This document shows positions 1 through 5,645 of a stretch of 5,645 nucleotides of DNA, piece by piece. The DNA lies in contig JAHRHW010000304.1 in assembly GCA_019100305.1 (NCBI GenBank), positions 1 through 5,645 on the forward strand. The letters run 5' to 3'. A model generated the notes under the pieces. The model worked only from the letters and a program-made list of their open reading frames with translations. It did not search any database and had not been told where the DNA came from. The DNA is from Candidatus Thiodiazotropha taylori. Its GTDB lineage: Bacteria > Pseudomonadota > Gammaproteobacteria > Chromatiales > Chromatiaceae. How positions within the stretch are numbered: the stretch's first letter is position 1; each line of letters begins with the position of its first letter. The translations under genes and the position numbers were made by a program.

Positions 1-259
1 TATTGGGTACCCGGAACGCAGTACGGGGTTTCATGGCTTTGAGCCGCTCATCGAAGTTGTCCACATCGATTTCCAGCATCTTGCGGTCAGCGACTGGGGG
101 AAGTGCCTCTTCGGGTTTTCCCGAGAGGTCCGCCATAACGCCCATGATGAAGGGCAACTGAATCACTTTTTCAGCACCATAGAGCTCCACGTCATACTCT
201 ATCTGTACCCTGGGGGCTCGGTTTCGGGCTATGAACTTCTGGCTGCTCTCTTTTGCCAC
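1..259 (-). CDS. tssB: TssB (VipA/ImpB), T6SS sheath small subunit, 5' part only
   Basis: This is the N-terminal 86 residues of TssB, which pairs with TssC to build the cytoplasmic contractile sheath; family members are about 160-170 residues, so roughly half is present and the rest lies beyond the left edge. The protein reads (M)AKESSQKFIARNRAPRVQIEY, then VELYGAEKVIQLPFIMGVMADLSG, here broken as VELYGAEKV and IQLPFIMGVMADLSG (residues 24-47), then the family block EIDVDNFDERLKAMKPR (residues 63-79). The start is GTG: an in-frame TAG lies two codons upstream, the next in-frame ATG is residue 39, and AGAGAGGT sits 5 bases before the GTG. It follows tssA on the same strand after 80 bases, so it is probably cotranscribed with it. 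The tssA-tssB order is common in T6SS clusters and predicts tssC next. Family assignment is strong; only the missing 3' half is unseen. Confidence 0.92.
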   Translation of the reverse strand, partial: MAKESSQKFIARNRAPRVQIEYDVELYGAEKVIQLPFIMGVMADLSGKPEEALPPVADRKMLEIDVDNFDERLKAMKPRTAFRVPN

Positions 260-264
260 GGTCT

Positions 265-272
265 ACCTCTCT
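265..272 (-). promoter_or_regulatory. Shine-Dalgarno site of tssB
   Basis: AGAGAGGT on the minus strand lies 5 bases before the GTG codon at 259. It supports the non-ATG start, which is otherwise easy to miss. Confidence 0.65.
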
Positions 273-339
273 TTAATGTGCTCTGTACCTTAATCGGTAT
301 GTTTGTTATCTACTTAGGGCTTATGCCCGGATCCTCAAT

Positions 340-1368
340 CTATCTATCTTCCTGCTTCCACAGGAAATCGAAATGGGAAGAACCACCTGGTGCCAGGTCC
401 TGGACAATTTCATAGAAATCCATTTTCACCAGTCGCTTTGCCCGGTCCAATAGCAATGGGATCGGGCTGGATGGTTCATTTTTCTCGTAATATTGAGTAA
501 TACGCTCAAGTGTCTTGATTACGTCATCGCGATTGTTGATCGTACCTGGGGCGGCAGATTGGTTCTGTGGCGCCGCTGCAGACCCGTCGGGAGCTGTTTC
601 TGATGCCTCAGAGGCACTCTCCAGGCCGCAGCGCTGCGCCACTTCATCGGCTATCTCCTTCAACAGCTTAACAAGGGTGCTGAGATTCGGTGCCTGGTCA
701 ACTCCGACCAGTTCATTCAGGCGGGATTCGATACCCACCACGGTCTCTGCTGAGGCTGTGATCAGGTCCAGCGTGTGTTGGTTATCTTCATCGCTGGCCT
801 CCCGAAAAGCTGCATCGACCTGGTCCAGAGACAACTCCTGAGAATCACCTTCAGAGGCTTGCAGATTACCGTTGGCGATCTGAATATCCCTGAAACTGAA
901 ATTTCCCATGACAGTCGAAGAGACCACTGGGATCTTATTGATGCCGGCCAGGTAGTCGAAGGGATCGCAGATATTGATCAGAGTATTGATCCTCAGTGTT
1001 GGATCATTATCGTCATCCGGATCGAGTTGGGGATGGACTGAATCCCAGTAACCATCCAGATAACCTTTTATCAGTGCCAGGCCATCGGCCAGGCCACTAA
1101 AGCCGTCGGTATGAATCAGTGCTCGGGTCAGATGAATGGCAGCCCGCAGATCTCTGCTCTTGCCTGCCACATCGAGGGACTTTTTCTTCAGCTCCCGCCA
1201 ATCCGGGTCTTCGGCAGGGATGATGGTATCGCCGAACTGCTGCTCCTCTTTACCTTCGGCAGCTCTTTCCATCTCGCCAAACAGGGGATCGTACTCCAAA
1301 TCGGAACCGGCAGGCTCATCATCAGATACTGCACTGAGAAGTTGGTCTAGATCGAGTGTGCCAGTCAA
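340..1368 (-). CDS. tssA: TssA (ImpA), T6SS assembly/baseplate protein, TssA1-like
   Basis: TssA is a cytoplasmic T6SS core component that contacts the baseplate and primes or coordinates growth of the Hcp tube and sheath. The first 130 or so residues form an ImpA N-terminal domain: DEPAGSDLEYDPLF (17-30), EEQQFGDTIIPAEDPDW (41-57), SRDLRAAIHLTRALI (71-85), DPDDDNDPTLR (116-126). A polar Ala/Ser/Pro/Gln linker follows at about 250-275. The last part carries EPSSPIPLLLDRAKRLV (298-314) and DFYEIVQDLAPGG, the signature of the short TssA1-type C-terminus; the 342-residue length fits Pseudomonas TssA1-like proteins (about 344). The start is TTG at 1368. No ATG, GTG or TTG lies between it and the upstream in-frame TAA, and the next internal Met (residue 33) would cut into the ImpA domain. 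AGGGGGGA lies 7 bases before the TTG. It sits 322 bases after the sheath-like gene and 80 bases before tssB, with its own candidate promoter. Confidence 0.94.
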   Translation of the reverse strand: MTGTLDLDQLLSAVSDDEPAGSDLEYDPLFGEMERAAEGKEEQQFGDTIIPAEDPDWRELKKKSLDVAGKSRDLRAAIHLTRALIHTDGFSGLADGLALIKGYLDGYWDSVHPQLDPDDDNDPTLRINTLINICDPFDYLAGINKIPVVSSTVMGNFSFRDIQIANGNLQASEGDSQELSLDQVDAAFREASDEDNQHTLDLITASAETVVGIESRLNELVGVDQAPNLSTLVKLLKEIADEVAQRCGLESASEASETAPDGSAAAPQNQSAAPGTINNRDDVIKTLERITQYYEKNEPSSPIPLLLDRAKRLVKMDFYEIVQDLAPGGSSHFDFLWKQEDR

Positions 1369-1375
1369 GCCTGAA

Positions 1376-1383
1376 TCCCCCCT
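1376..1383 (-). promoter_or_regulatory. Shine-Dalgarno site of tssA
   Basis: AGGGGGGA on the minus strand lies 7 bases before the TTG start at 1368. This G-rich site supports a TTG start where no upstream alternative exists. Confidence 0.6.
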
Positions 1384-1422
1384 GGGTTTGCACTGCGATG
1401 CTTCTGCAAACCTGAAACTGAG

Positions 1423-1451
1423 TTGATATTAAAAGTAAACATACCTGTCAA
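1423..1451 (-). promoter_or_regulatory. Candidate sigma70-type promoter of tssA-tssB
   Basis: On the minus strand a perfect -35 hexamer TTGACA (1451-1446) is followed after 17 bases by TATCAA (1428-1423), four of six matches to the -10 consensus. Transcription would begin near 1416, giving a leader of just under 50 bases before the TTG codon. It suggests tssA-tssB can be transcribed independently of the sheath-like gene upstream. This is a consensus match only; no sigma54 -24/-12 element was seen. Confidence 0.5.
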
Positions 1452-1557
1452 ACTGATTTTTTGGTTATTTATGCCTGACTCCCTATCGGTCCGTCAGGTC
1501 GTTTCGTTTTGTGATCTTACCCTTTCATTGGGTAGGTTTAGCACAAAACCCTTGTAC

Positions 1558-1622
1558 TTGATACTACACGATAAACAAGTGAACACTAGTGAAATAATAC
1601 CAACCTATGTTGTTGATACTAC
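1558..1622 (+). repeat. Direct repeat TTGATACTAC, two copies 55 bases apart
   Basis: TTGATACTAC occurs exactly at 1558-1567 and 1613-1622, and each copy is followed within a few bases by CGATA. The core GATACTA recurs in inverted orientation at 1664-1670. Function is unknown; an operator set for a regulator of the tssA promoter is possible. Confidence 0.55.
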
Positions 1623-1630
1623 CCCGATAG

Positions 1631-1680
1631 TGATCAGCTTATCGTCTGCCTGGCATAATGATTTAGTATCGCTGATCAGC
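1631..1680. repeat. TGATCAGC repeat with a 10-bp palindrome GCTGATCAGC
   Basis: TGATCAGC at 1631-1638 is repeated at 1673-1680 within the perfect palindrome GCTGATCAGC (1671-1680). The two sites can also pair as an 8-bp stem (1631-1638 with 1671-1678) around a 32-base loop. It begins 11 bases past the stop of the sheath-like gene. No U-tract follows the stem on the minus strand, so a simple intrinsic terminator is not supported. Confidence 0.5.
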
Positions 1681-1690
1681 ACAGCAACGA

Positions 1691-3082
1691 TTACAGTCGT
1701 CGGTACCAGGGTATCCTGACCTGATTGCTGCGCCGACTGCCTACGATTGGCACCAGTCCAAGCTCAACCAGAGTTTCCAGTTGTTCATCCGTAAACAGGC
1801 TTTCTGTACAAGGTTGCAGGTGGCTTTCACGCTCTTTGCGATAGGCAAAAGAGGGGCAATCGGCGAGTGCCGCAGCATCCTGCTGCTGCTCCGACTGATT
1901 GTCCGCTGCCAGCTGGATGGCCAATGCAAAAGCGGGATTGCCCCAAAGCAGTTCATCACTGCACCATTCATCATCAAGCTCTTCAAACTGGAATGATTCC
2001 ACAGGATCATACTGTGCGCCATAGGGCAGACGCATTAAAATCCGCGGCAGCGCCAGACTGACATTCGTCGCTTCACCGCTTTGTTGAAATGCTTTCCATG
2101 GCTCAAGGGCCTCAGGGCCAGAATCCGCCGTGGATAGGAGCTTGCCTGCAGTTGCTGCCAGCAGCTGAGCATCCAGGAGCGTGCCCAGTGCCGACAAACT
2201 TTTGAGCAGATCAATATCTTCAATTGAGGAATTAAAATAATGATCACATATTAGAATAAACTTCTGTTCTGATAGTTGCTTTTCGTGGAAACGCTCTAAT
2301 AAGGGTCGATAGTGATCTGATTGTTTGAATCCGAGCTCACTCTGAGTAGCGAGTTGCCACTCATCCCTGGACAGATCTACTATGAAAACCTCATTCAATT
2401 CGTCAGATTCCAGATTGCGAACCAGCCAGTCCAAGCCACGCCAGTTCGACTCCAGGGTTTGAAACTCGGGATGGTGTATGACTTTTTTTAGCAGACTGCT
2501 CTGGGGCCCGCTGTGATCAATGTCCTGGGCAGAACTTTCTGCCGTCTGTTGCTTGAGTGAACCGTCAATCAGGCGTCCAACCACTGACTCGACCATTGTG
2601 CGGTTCGCGTTGGACTTCCCTGCATCTGATGATGGCGTTGTGGTGGCACCATCTCCCAGCAATCTTGACAATGTCTGTTGATCTGACTCCTTCTGTCCAT
2701 TGGACTCGGAATGAGTTTCGGTATCGGTTTGCTGTGGCTTTATCAGCTCATCAGAAGAACTATCCTGCAGTTGAGGCAGCTGTTTATGCAGCTCATCCGG
2801 ATGGAAATCATCCAATCTGCTGAATCTGAGCCGCAGTGGATCTGTCAGATCACTCAAGTGAATATTCAAACAAGGTTGCATCTCACTGAGCAGATCATCG
2901 AAATTGTCGAGATCCACCTTGCTTACGCTTGGGAGTGCATTGAATTGCGGATCGGACGTGTCCCGGTTACCAGAAAAACAACCCAGGAGTATGAATTTCA
3001 GTCGCTGGCTGTCGCCACTGCCACCATCTCCGCCATGGTGCTTTTTTCCAAGTTCAACCGATAGATTTAATCGTTGTGCCAT
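1691..3082 (-). CDS. TssB-TssC-like fusion protein (T6SS contractile sheath domain protein), TssC part shortened
   Basis: A 463-residue protein with signatures of both sheath subunits. Residues about 27-106 resemble TssB: LKFILLGCFSGNRD (28-41), VSKVDLDNFDDLLSEMQP (53-70), then LRLRFSRLDDFHPDEL (83-98), matching the TssB pattern of a hydrophobic strand leading into LxDFxP. A polar Ser/Thr/Gln/Asp-rich linker covers about 107-160. Residues about 160-454 resemble TssC: HHPEFQTLESNWRGLDWLV (203-221), LALPRILMRLPYG (343-355), LLWGNPAFALA (378-388) and FTDEQLETLVELGLVPIV (430-447). Canonical TssC is about 490-500 residues and continues past this last block; here the protein ends 16 residues later. 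The ATG is fixed by an in-frame TAA five codons upstream with no other start between, and AAGGTG lies 8 bases before it. It is divergent from vgrG and upstream of tssA-tssB. The likely role is an accessory or modified sheath/baseplate component; that is inference. Motif-based homology is clear, biochemical role is not. Confidence 0.82.
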   Translation of the reverse strand: MAQRLNLSVELGKKHHGGDGGSGDSQRLKFILLGCFSGNRDTSDPQFNALPSVSKVDLDNFDDLLSEMQPCLNIHLSDLTDPLRLRFSRLDDFHPDELHKQLPQLQDSSSDELIKPQQTDTETHSESNGQKESDQQTLSRLLGDGATTTPSSDAGKSNANRTMVESVVGRLIDGSLKQQTAESSAQDIDHSGPQSSLLKKVIHHPEFQTLESNWRGLDWLVRNLESDELNEVFIVDLSRDEWQLATQSELGFKQSDHYRPLLERFHEKQLSEQKFILICDHYFNSSIEDIDLLKSLSALGTLLDAQLLAATAGKLLSTADSGPEALEPWKAFQQSGEATNVSLALPRILMRLPYGAQYDPVESFQFEELDDEWCSDELLWGNPAFALAIQLAADNQSEQQQDAAALADCPSFAYRKERESHLQPCTESLFTDEQLETLVELGLVPIVGSRRSNQVRIPWYRRL

Positions 3083-3090
3083 ATCGATTA

Positions 3091-3096
3091 CACCTT
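3091..3096 (-). promoter_or_regulatory. Shine-Dalgarno site of the sheath-like fusion gene
   Basis: AAGGTG on the minus strand lies 8 bases before the ATG at 3082, and it supports that start together with the upstream in-frame TAA. Confidence 0.6.
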
Positions 3097-3343
3097 ATAG
3101 TGAGCGGATCCTGTCATTTAGGCAGGTTTCGAGGCTTATGGGGCCGGCTGCTTATTACCTGATTTACCGCCTGGACCATCAGTATCTTCCCGAGTCTGAG
3201 AGACCAGATCAACCACTGTGACAAAGTACCGTCATGATTTCATTGACCCCAGTGGCTCTGACACACATACTTTATCTCAAATAGCTACAATTACCATCTC
3301 GATTTGGCAGTGACCAATAAAATGCTGAACCGGGGTGTTTTCT

Positions 3344-3351
3344 CACTAGTG
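3344..3351. promoter_or_regulatory. Palindrome CACTAGTG upstream of vgrG, shared with the tssA upstream region
   Basis: The 8-bp palindrome CACTAGTG sits about 50 bases upstream of the candidate vgrG -10 box. An identical copy lies at 1584-1591, and both are followed by two variable bases and ATAA. Position and sharing suggest a protein-binding site, possibly for an activator, but no regulator is identifiable. Confidence 0.35.
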
Positions 3352-3394
3352 GCATAAGTTAAAGCCTGTTTGTCAGAAGAGAGTCTTTTTCTTT

Positions 3395-3402
3395 GCTATG
3401 AT
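3395..3402 (+). promoter_or_regulatory. Candidate extended -10 promoter of vgrG
   Basis: TATGAT (3397-3402) matches the -10 consensus at five of six positions and is preceded by TGC, an extended -10 motif. A -35-like TTGTCA (3370-3375) is present, but its 21-base spacing is longer than the usual 16-18, so the extended -10 or an activator would have to compensate. The implied leader is short, about 18 bases. Confidence 0.45.
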
Positions 3403-3415
3403 TGTTCGATTGGGT

Positions 3416-3420
3416 AGGAG
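3416..3420 (+). promoter_or_regulatory. Shine-Dalgarno site of vgrG
   Basis: AGGAG lies 6 bases before the ATG at 3427. An in-frame TGA directly precedes that ATG, so no earlier start is possible. Confidence 0.8.
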
Positions 3421-3426
3421 TCTTGA

Positions 3427-5613
3427 ATGGCGTTTACACAGAGTAACCGGCAGTTACAGATAAAAACCCCGTTGGGTCCAGACGAACTCTTGATTCTTCG
3501 CATGGAGGCGAGAGAGGAGTTGGGGCGACTGTCTGAGTTTACTGTAGATCTGTTGAGCGATAATGAAGAGATTGCTCATGACGATCTGTTGGGTAAACAG
3601 ATGACTGTGCAGATGGATCTGGTGGATGGCGGAAAGCGATATTTTAACGGCTTTGTCAGCCAGTTCACCCAGATAGGTCATATCGCCTATTTTGCCCACT
3701 ATCGGGCCACCCTGCGTCCCTGGTTTTGGTTTTTGACCCGCACTTCTGACTGCCGCATATTTCAGAATAAAAAAGTCCCCGATATTATCAAAGAGGTATT
3801 TCAGGACAACGGCTTCAGTGATTTCGAAGATAAGCTGAGCGGCTCGTACCGGGACTGGGAGTATTGTGTTCAGTATCGGGAGACCGACTTCAATTTCATC
3901 AGCCGATTGATGGAACAGGAAGGCATCTACTACTACTTCGCCCATGTGGATGGCAAGCATACCCTTGTGATGTGCGACGGATACAGCTCGCACAGTCCTC
4001 TCGAAGCTTATGCAGAGATTCCCTATCTACCGCAAAGTGAACAGGGGAGTACCCGCTGGAAAGACTATATCCACGCCTGGAAATTCACTAAATCTGTCCA
4101 ACCGGGCAGTTTCGCCCATACGGATTACAATTTCACCAAACCCAAATCGGATCTGTTTGCCACCGCACCGCTACCCAGAAGTCATCCCCATGCGGAGTAT
4201 GAGATCTTCGACTATCCGGGTGAATACGAAGAGTCGGGCGATGGCGACAGTTATGCCCGCCAGCGCATTGAAGAGATCCAGAGCGGTCACGAAGTGCTTG
4301 AAGGGGAGGGGATTGCAAGAGGGATTGCCAGCGGCGGACTGTTTACCCTGACGGAACATCCCCGGGGTGATCAGAACAGGGAGTATCTGATTACCGGAAC
4401 CACCTGTATTCTCCACTCAGATGCCTTTGAAACGGTGCCGGAAATTGCTGAAGAACCGATCTTCACCTGCGAATTCAAATGTTCGGTGAGCAAAGAGAAT
4501 TACCGCAGTATCCGCACTACTCCGAAGCCGATTGTTCAGGGTCCACAAACTGCCGTGGTAGTAGGTAAAGCCGGCGAAGAGATCTATACGGATGAGTATG
4601 GCCGGGTGAAGCTTCAGTTTCACTGGGACCGCTACGGTGGAAGTGATGAAAACAGCTCATGCTGGGTCAGGGTATCGCAGATCTGGGCCGGTAAAAACTG
4701 GGGAGCGATGCATATTCCGCGGATTGGCCAGGAAGTGGTGGTGGAATTCCTTGAAGGGGATCCGGATCGCCCGATAGTCACCGGGCGTGTCTACAATGCC
4801 GATCAGATGCCACCCTATGGACTGCCTGCAAATATGACCCAAAGCGGCATCAAGAGCCGCAGCACCAAGGGTGGTTCCGGAGAGAACTTCAATGAAATCC
4901 GCTTCGAGGACAAGAAGGGGGATGAACAGGTCTATATCCATGCGGAAAAGAACCAGGACAACGTGGTGGAGAACAATGAGACCACCAGCGTTGGCGTCAA
5001 TCGCACTGAGACCGTCGGCAATGACGAAACCATCGACATCGGCAATGATCGGACTGAGACGGTTGGCAACAATGAAAATATCACCATTGGTGTCAACCGA
5101 ACCGAATCCGTAGGCAGTAATGAAACTGTCTCCATCGGCGCTAATCGCAGCGTCAATATCGGCAGTAACAAGAGTGAAACCATCGGCATCAACAAGACTG
5201 AAACCATAGGCGCCGCCAAGGCTTTAACCATCGGTGCCGGATATCAGGTGACGGTCGGTGCCGGAATGAATGAAACCGTCGGTGCCTCCAAGGCAATGCA
5301 GGTTGCGTCAAATGTCAGTGAGGATATCGGTGCTGGCCACGCTGTCAATGTGGGTAAGGATCAGGCTGTCACTGTTGGCAAGAATCAAGCTGTTACAATC
5401 GGCGAAGATGGCTCGATTACAGTCGGTAAGAATCTGGTGATCGAGGCAGGAGATTCGATCACGATCAAGACAGGCAAAGCATCCATCACCATGAAAAAAG
5501 ATGGCACGATTGCTATTCAGGGTAAGGATGTTACCGTCAAAGGTTCTGGTGCGATCAATGTTAAAGCCTCTAAAAATGTTGTTGTAAAGGGCAAGAAGAT
5601 CCTGCAGAACTAA
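3427..5613 (+). CDS. vgrG: VgrG (TssI), T6SS spike protein with octapeptide-repeat C-terminus
   Basis: VgrG forms the trimeric, cell-puncturing spike at the tip of the Hcp tube and carries effectors across target membranes. The 728 residues show the full family layout. An N-terminal gp27-like part contains DCRIFQNKKVPDII (about 108-121) and WEYCVQYRETDFNFISRLM (144-162), followed by EQEGIYYYFAH. A gp5-type OB fold spans about 389-460 with DEYGRVKLQFHWDRYG (389-404), CWVRVSQIWAG (412-422) and PIVTGRVYNAD. KSRSTKGGSGENFNEIRFED leads into the beta-helix. From residue 520 to 687 there are 21 uninterrupted octads of the pattern xxVGxNxT, then a 41-residue beta-rich tail ending in KKILQN. No extra C-terminal toxin domain is present, so any effector should be a separate, PAAR- or adaptor-linked protein. 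Its length is typical for a non-evolved VgrG. It is divergent from the sheath-like gene and has its own promoter candidate, so it may be regulated separately from tssA-tssB. Confidence 0.97.
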   Translation: MAFTQSNRQLQIKTPLGPDELLILRMEAREELGRLSEFTVDLLSDNEEIAHDDLLGKQMTVQMDLVDGGKRYFNGFVSQFTQIGHIAYFAHYRATLRPWFWFLTRTSDCRIFQNKKVPDIIKEVFQDNGFSDFEDKLSGSYRDWEYCVQYRETDFNFISRLMEQEGIYYYFAHVDGKHTLVMCDGYSSHSPLEAYAEIPYLPQSEQGSTRWKDYIHAWKFTKSVQPGSFAHTDYNFTKPKSDLFATAPLPRSHPHAEYEIFDYPGEYEESGDGDSYARQRIEEIQSGHEVLEGEGIARGIASGGLFTLTEHPRGDQNREYLITGTTCILHSDAFETVPEIAEEPIFTCEFKCSVSKENYRSIRTTPKPIVQGPQTAVVVGKAGEEIYTDEYGRVKLQFHWDRYGGSDENSSCWVRVSQIWAGKNWGAMHIPRIGQEVVVEFLEGDPDRPIVTGRVYNADQMPPYGLPANMTQSGIKSRSTKGGSGENFNEIRFEDKKGDEQVYIHAEKNQDNVVENNETTSVGVNRTETVGNDETIDIGNDRTETVGNNENITIGVNRTESVGSNETVSIGANRSVNIGSNKSETIGINKTETIGAAKALTIGAGYQVTVGAGMNETVGASKAMQVASNVSEDIGAGHAVNVGKDQAVTVGKNQAVTIGEDGSITVGKNLVIEAGDSITIKTGKASITMKKDGTIAIQGKDVTVKGSGAINVKASKNVVVKGKKILQN
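4984..5487 (+). repeat. 21 tandem 24-bp units encoding the VgrG octapeptide repeat
   Basis: Read in frame, the segment divides exactly into 21 units of eight residues, from TSVGVNRT to IKTGKASI, with no insertions or deletions. Gly at position 4 is kept in 20 of 21 units; the exception is MQVASNVS. Val or Ile occupies position 3 in 19 of 21. Early units carry N-x-T or R-T ends, later ones K-x-Q-A. This is the gp5 C-terminal type repeat that folds as a triple-stranded beta-helix in the spike. The DNA units have diverged, so this is an old protein repeat and not a recent tandem expansion. Confidence 0.9.
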
Positions 5614-5645
5614 TCCAAATAAATTTTCACAAATGACGCAAATGA
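5614..5645. other. Short flank after vgrG
   Basis: Thirty-two A/T-rich bases follow the vgrG stop. An ATG at 5633 opens a frame to the window edge, but no Shine-Dalgarno site is visible and too few codons remain to call a gene. No terminator hairpin is seen, so vgrG may be cotranscribed with a downstream gene, as is common for effector or adaptor genes. Confidence 0.3.

Larger units (their letters stand above)
1369..1690. other. 322-base intergenic region between the sheath-like gene and tssA
   Basis: No supportable gene is present. The left part holds the tssA Shine-Dalgarno site and candidate promoter. The middle has two modest inverted repeats: CCTGAC/GTCAGG (1474-1479 and 1493-1498, 13-base loop) and TACCC/GGGTA (1518-1522 and 1530-1534, 7-base loop). 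Neither is followed by a clear T-run, so I do not call them terminators. The palindrome CACTAGTG lies at 1584-1591. The right part is dense in short repeats: TTGATACTAC at 1558-1567 and 1613-1622, the inverted TAGTATC at 1664-1670, and TGATCAGC at 1631-1638 and again inside a palindrome at 1671-1680. It looks regulatory, but no specific regulator is recognisable. Confidence 0.6.
3083..3426. other. 344-base divergent intergenic region between the sheath-like gene and vgrG
   Basis: No supportable gene is present. It contains the Shine-Dalgarno sites of both flanking genes and a candidate vgrG promoter near its right end. The palindrome CACTAGTG (3344-3351) is also found upstream of tssA. A small inverted repeat, CCTGTC/GGCAGG, lies at 3110-3115 and 3121-3126 with a 5-base loop; it would fall in the leader of the sheath-like gene. 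I could not find a convincing leftward promoter for that gene, although one must lie here if it is not driven from elsewhere. Confidence 0.6.

Noticed and set aside
317..328. Hairpin GGGC-TTAT-GCCC just after the tssA stop
   Set aside because: A four-base-pair stem without a T-run is too weak to call a terminator between tssA and tssB.
1474..1498. Hairpin CCTGAC/GTCAGG as an intrinsic terminator
   Set aside because: The stem has only six base pairs with a 13-base loop, no T-run follows on the minus strand, and on the plus strand no gene ends before it.
1423..1719. Plus-strand open frame of 98 codons across the intergenic region
   Set aside because: It starts at a TTG without a convincing Shine-Dalgarno site, runs antisense into the end of the sheath-like gene, and its translation shows no recognisable family or domain.
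3095..3100. TATAAG as a -10 box for the sheath-like gene
   Set aside because: It overlaps the Shine-Dalgarno site of that gene, so a transcript starting from it would lack the ribosome binding site.
2557..3221. Plus-strand frames opposite the start of the sheath-like gene
   Set aside because: They are antisense to a gene with clear TssB/TssC motifs, and their translations show no family signature.
4932..5231. Minus-strand frame of 99 codons rich in Leu-Pro repeats
   Set aside because: Its repetitive protein is the mirror image of the VgrG octad repeats on the other strand.
5633..5645. ATG at the right edge as the start of an effector or adaptor gene
   Set aside because: Only four codons are visible and no Shine-Dalgarno site precedes them.

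Overview
The window is a segment of a type VI secretion system (T6SS) locus. It holds four protein genes and no RNA genes, CRISPR array or recognisable insertion sequence. The T6SS families, moderate base composition and clear Shine-Dalgarno sites suggest a Gram-negative proteobacterium, most likely a gammaproteobacterium. The sequence alone does not name a genus.

Layout. Three genes lie on the minus strand and read leftwards. First comes a 463-codon protein (3082 to 1691) that looks like a TssB-type domain joined to a C-terminally shortened TssC-type domain. Next is tssA (1368 to 340, TTG start). Last is the 5' half of tssB (GTG start at 259, running off the left edge). On the plus strand, divergent from the sheath-like gene, is a complete vgrG (3427 to 5613). 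Its C-terminus is an unbroken run of 21 octapeptide repeats. Two intergenic spaces exceed 300 bases (1369-1690 and 3083-3426). Each carries a plausible sigma70-type promoter for the downstream gene, and both contain the same 8-bp palindrome, CACTAGTG.

How the genes fit together. In T6SS biology VgrG is the trimeric spike on the Hcp tube. TssA primes and coordinates assembly of the baseplate, tube and sheath. TssB and TssC form the contractile sheath. The tssA-tssB order suggests tssC, hcp and baseplate genes to the left of the window. The sheath-like fusion is the unusual gene. It keeps recognisable TssB and TssC signatures but stops where canonical TssC would continue into its last part. It therefore looks like a paralogue with an accessory or modified structural role, not the main sheath protein, whose TssB is encoded separately in the same window.
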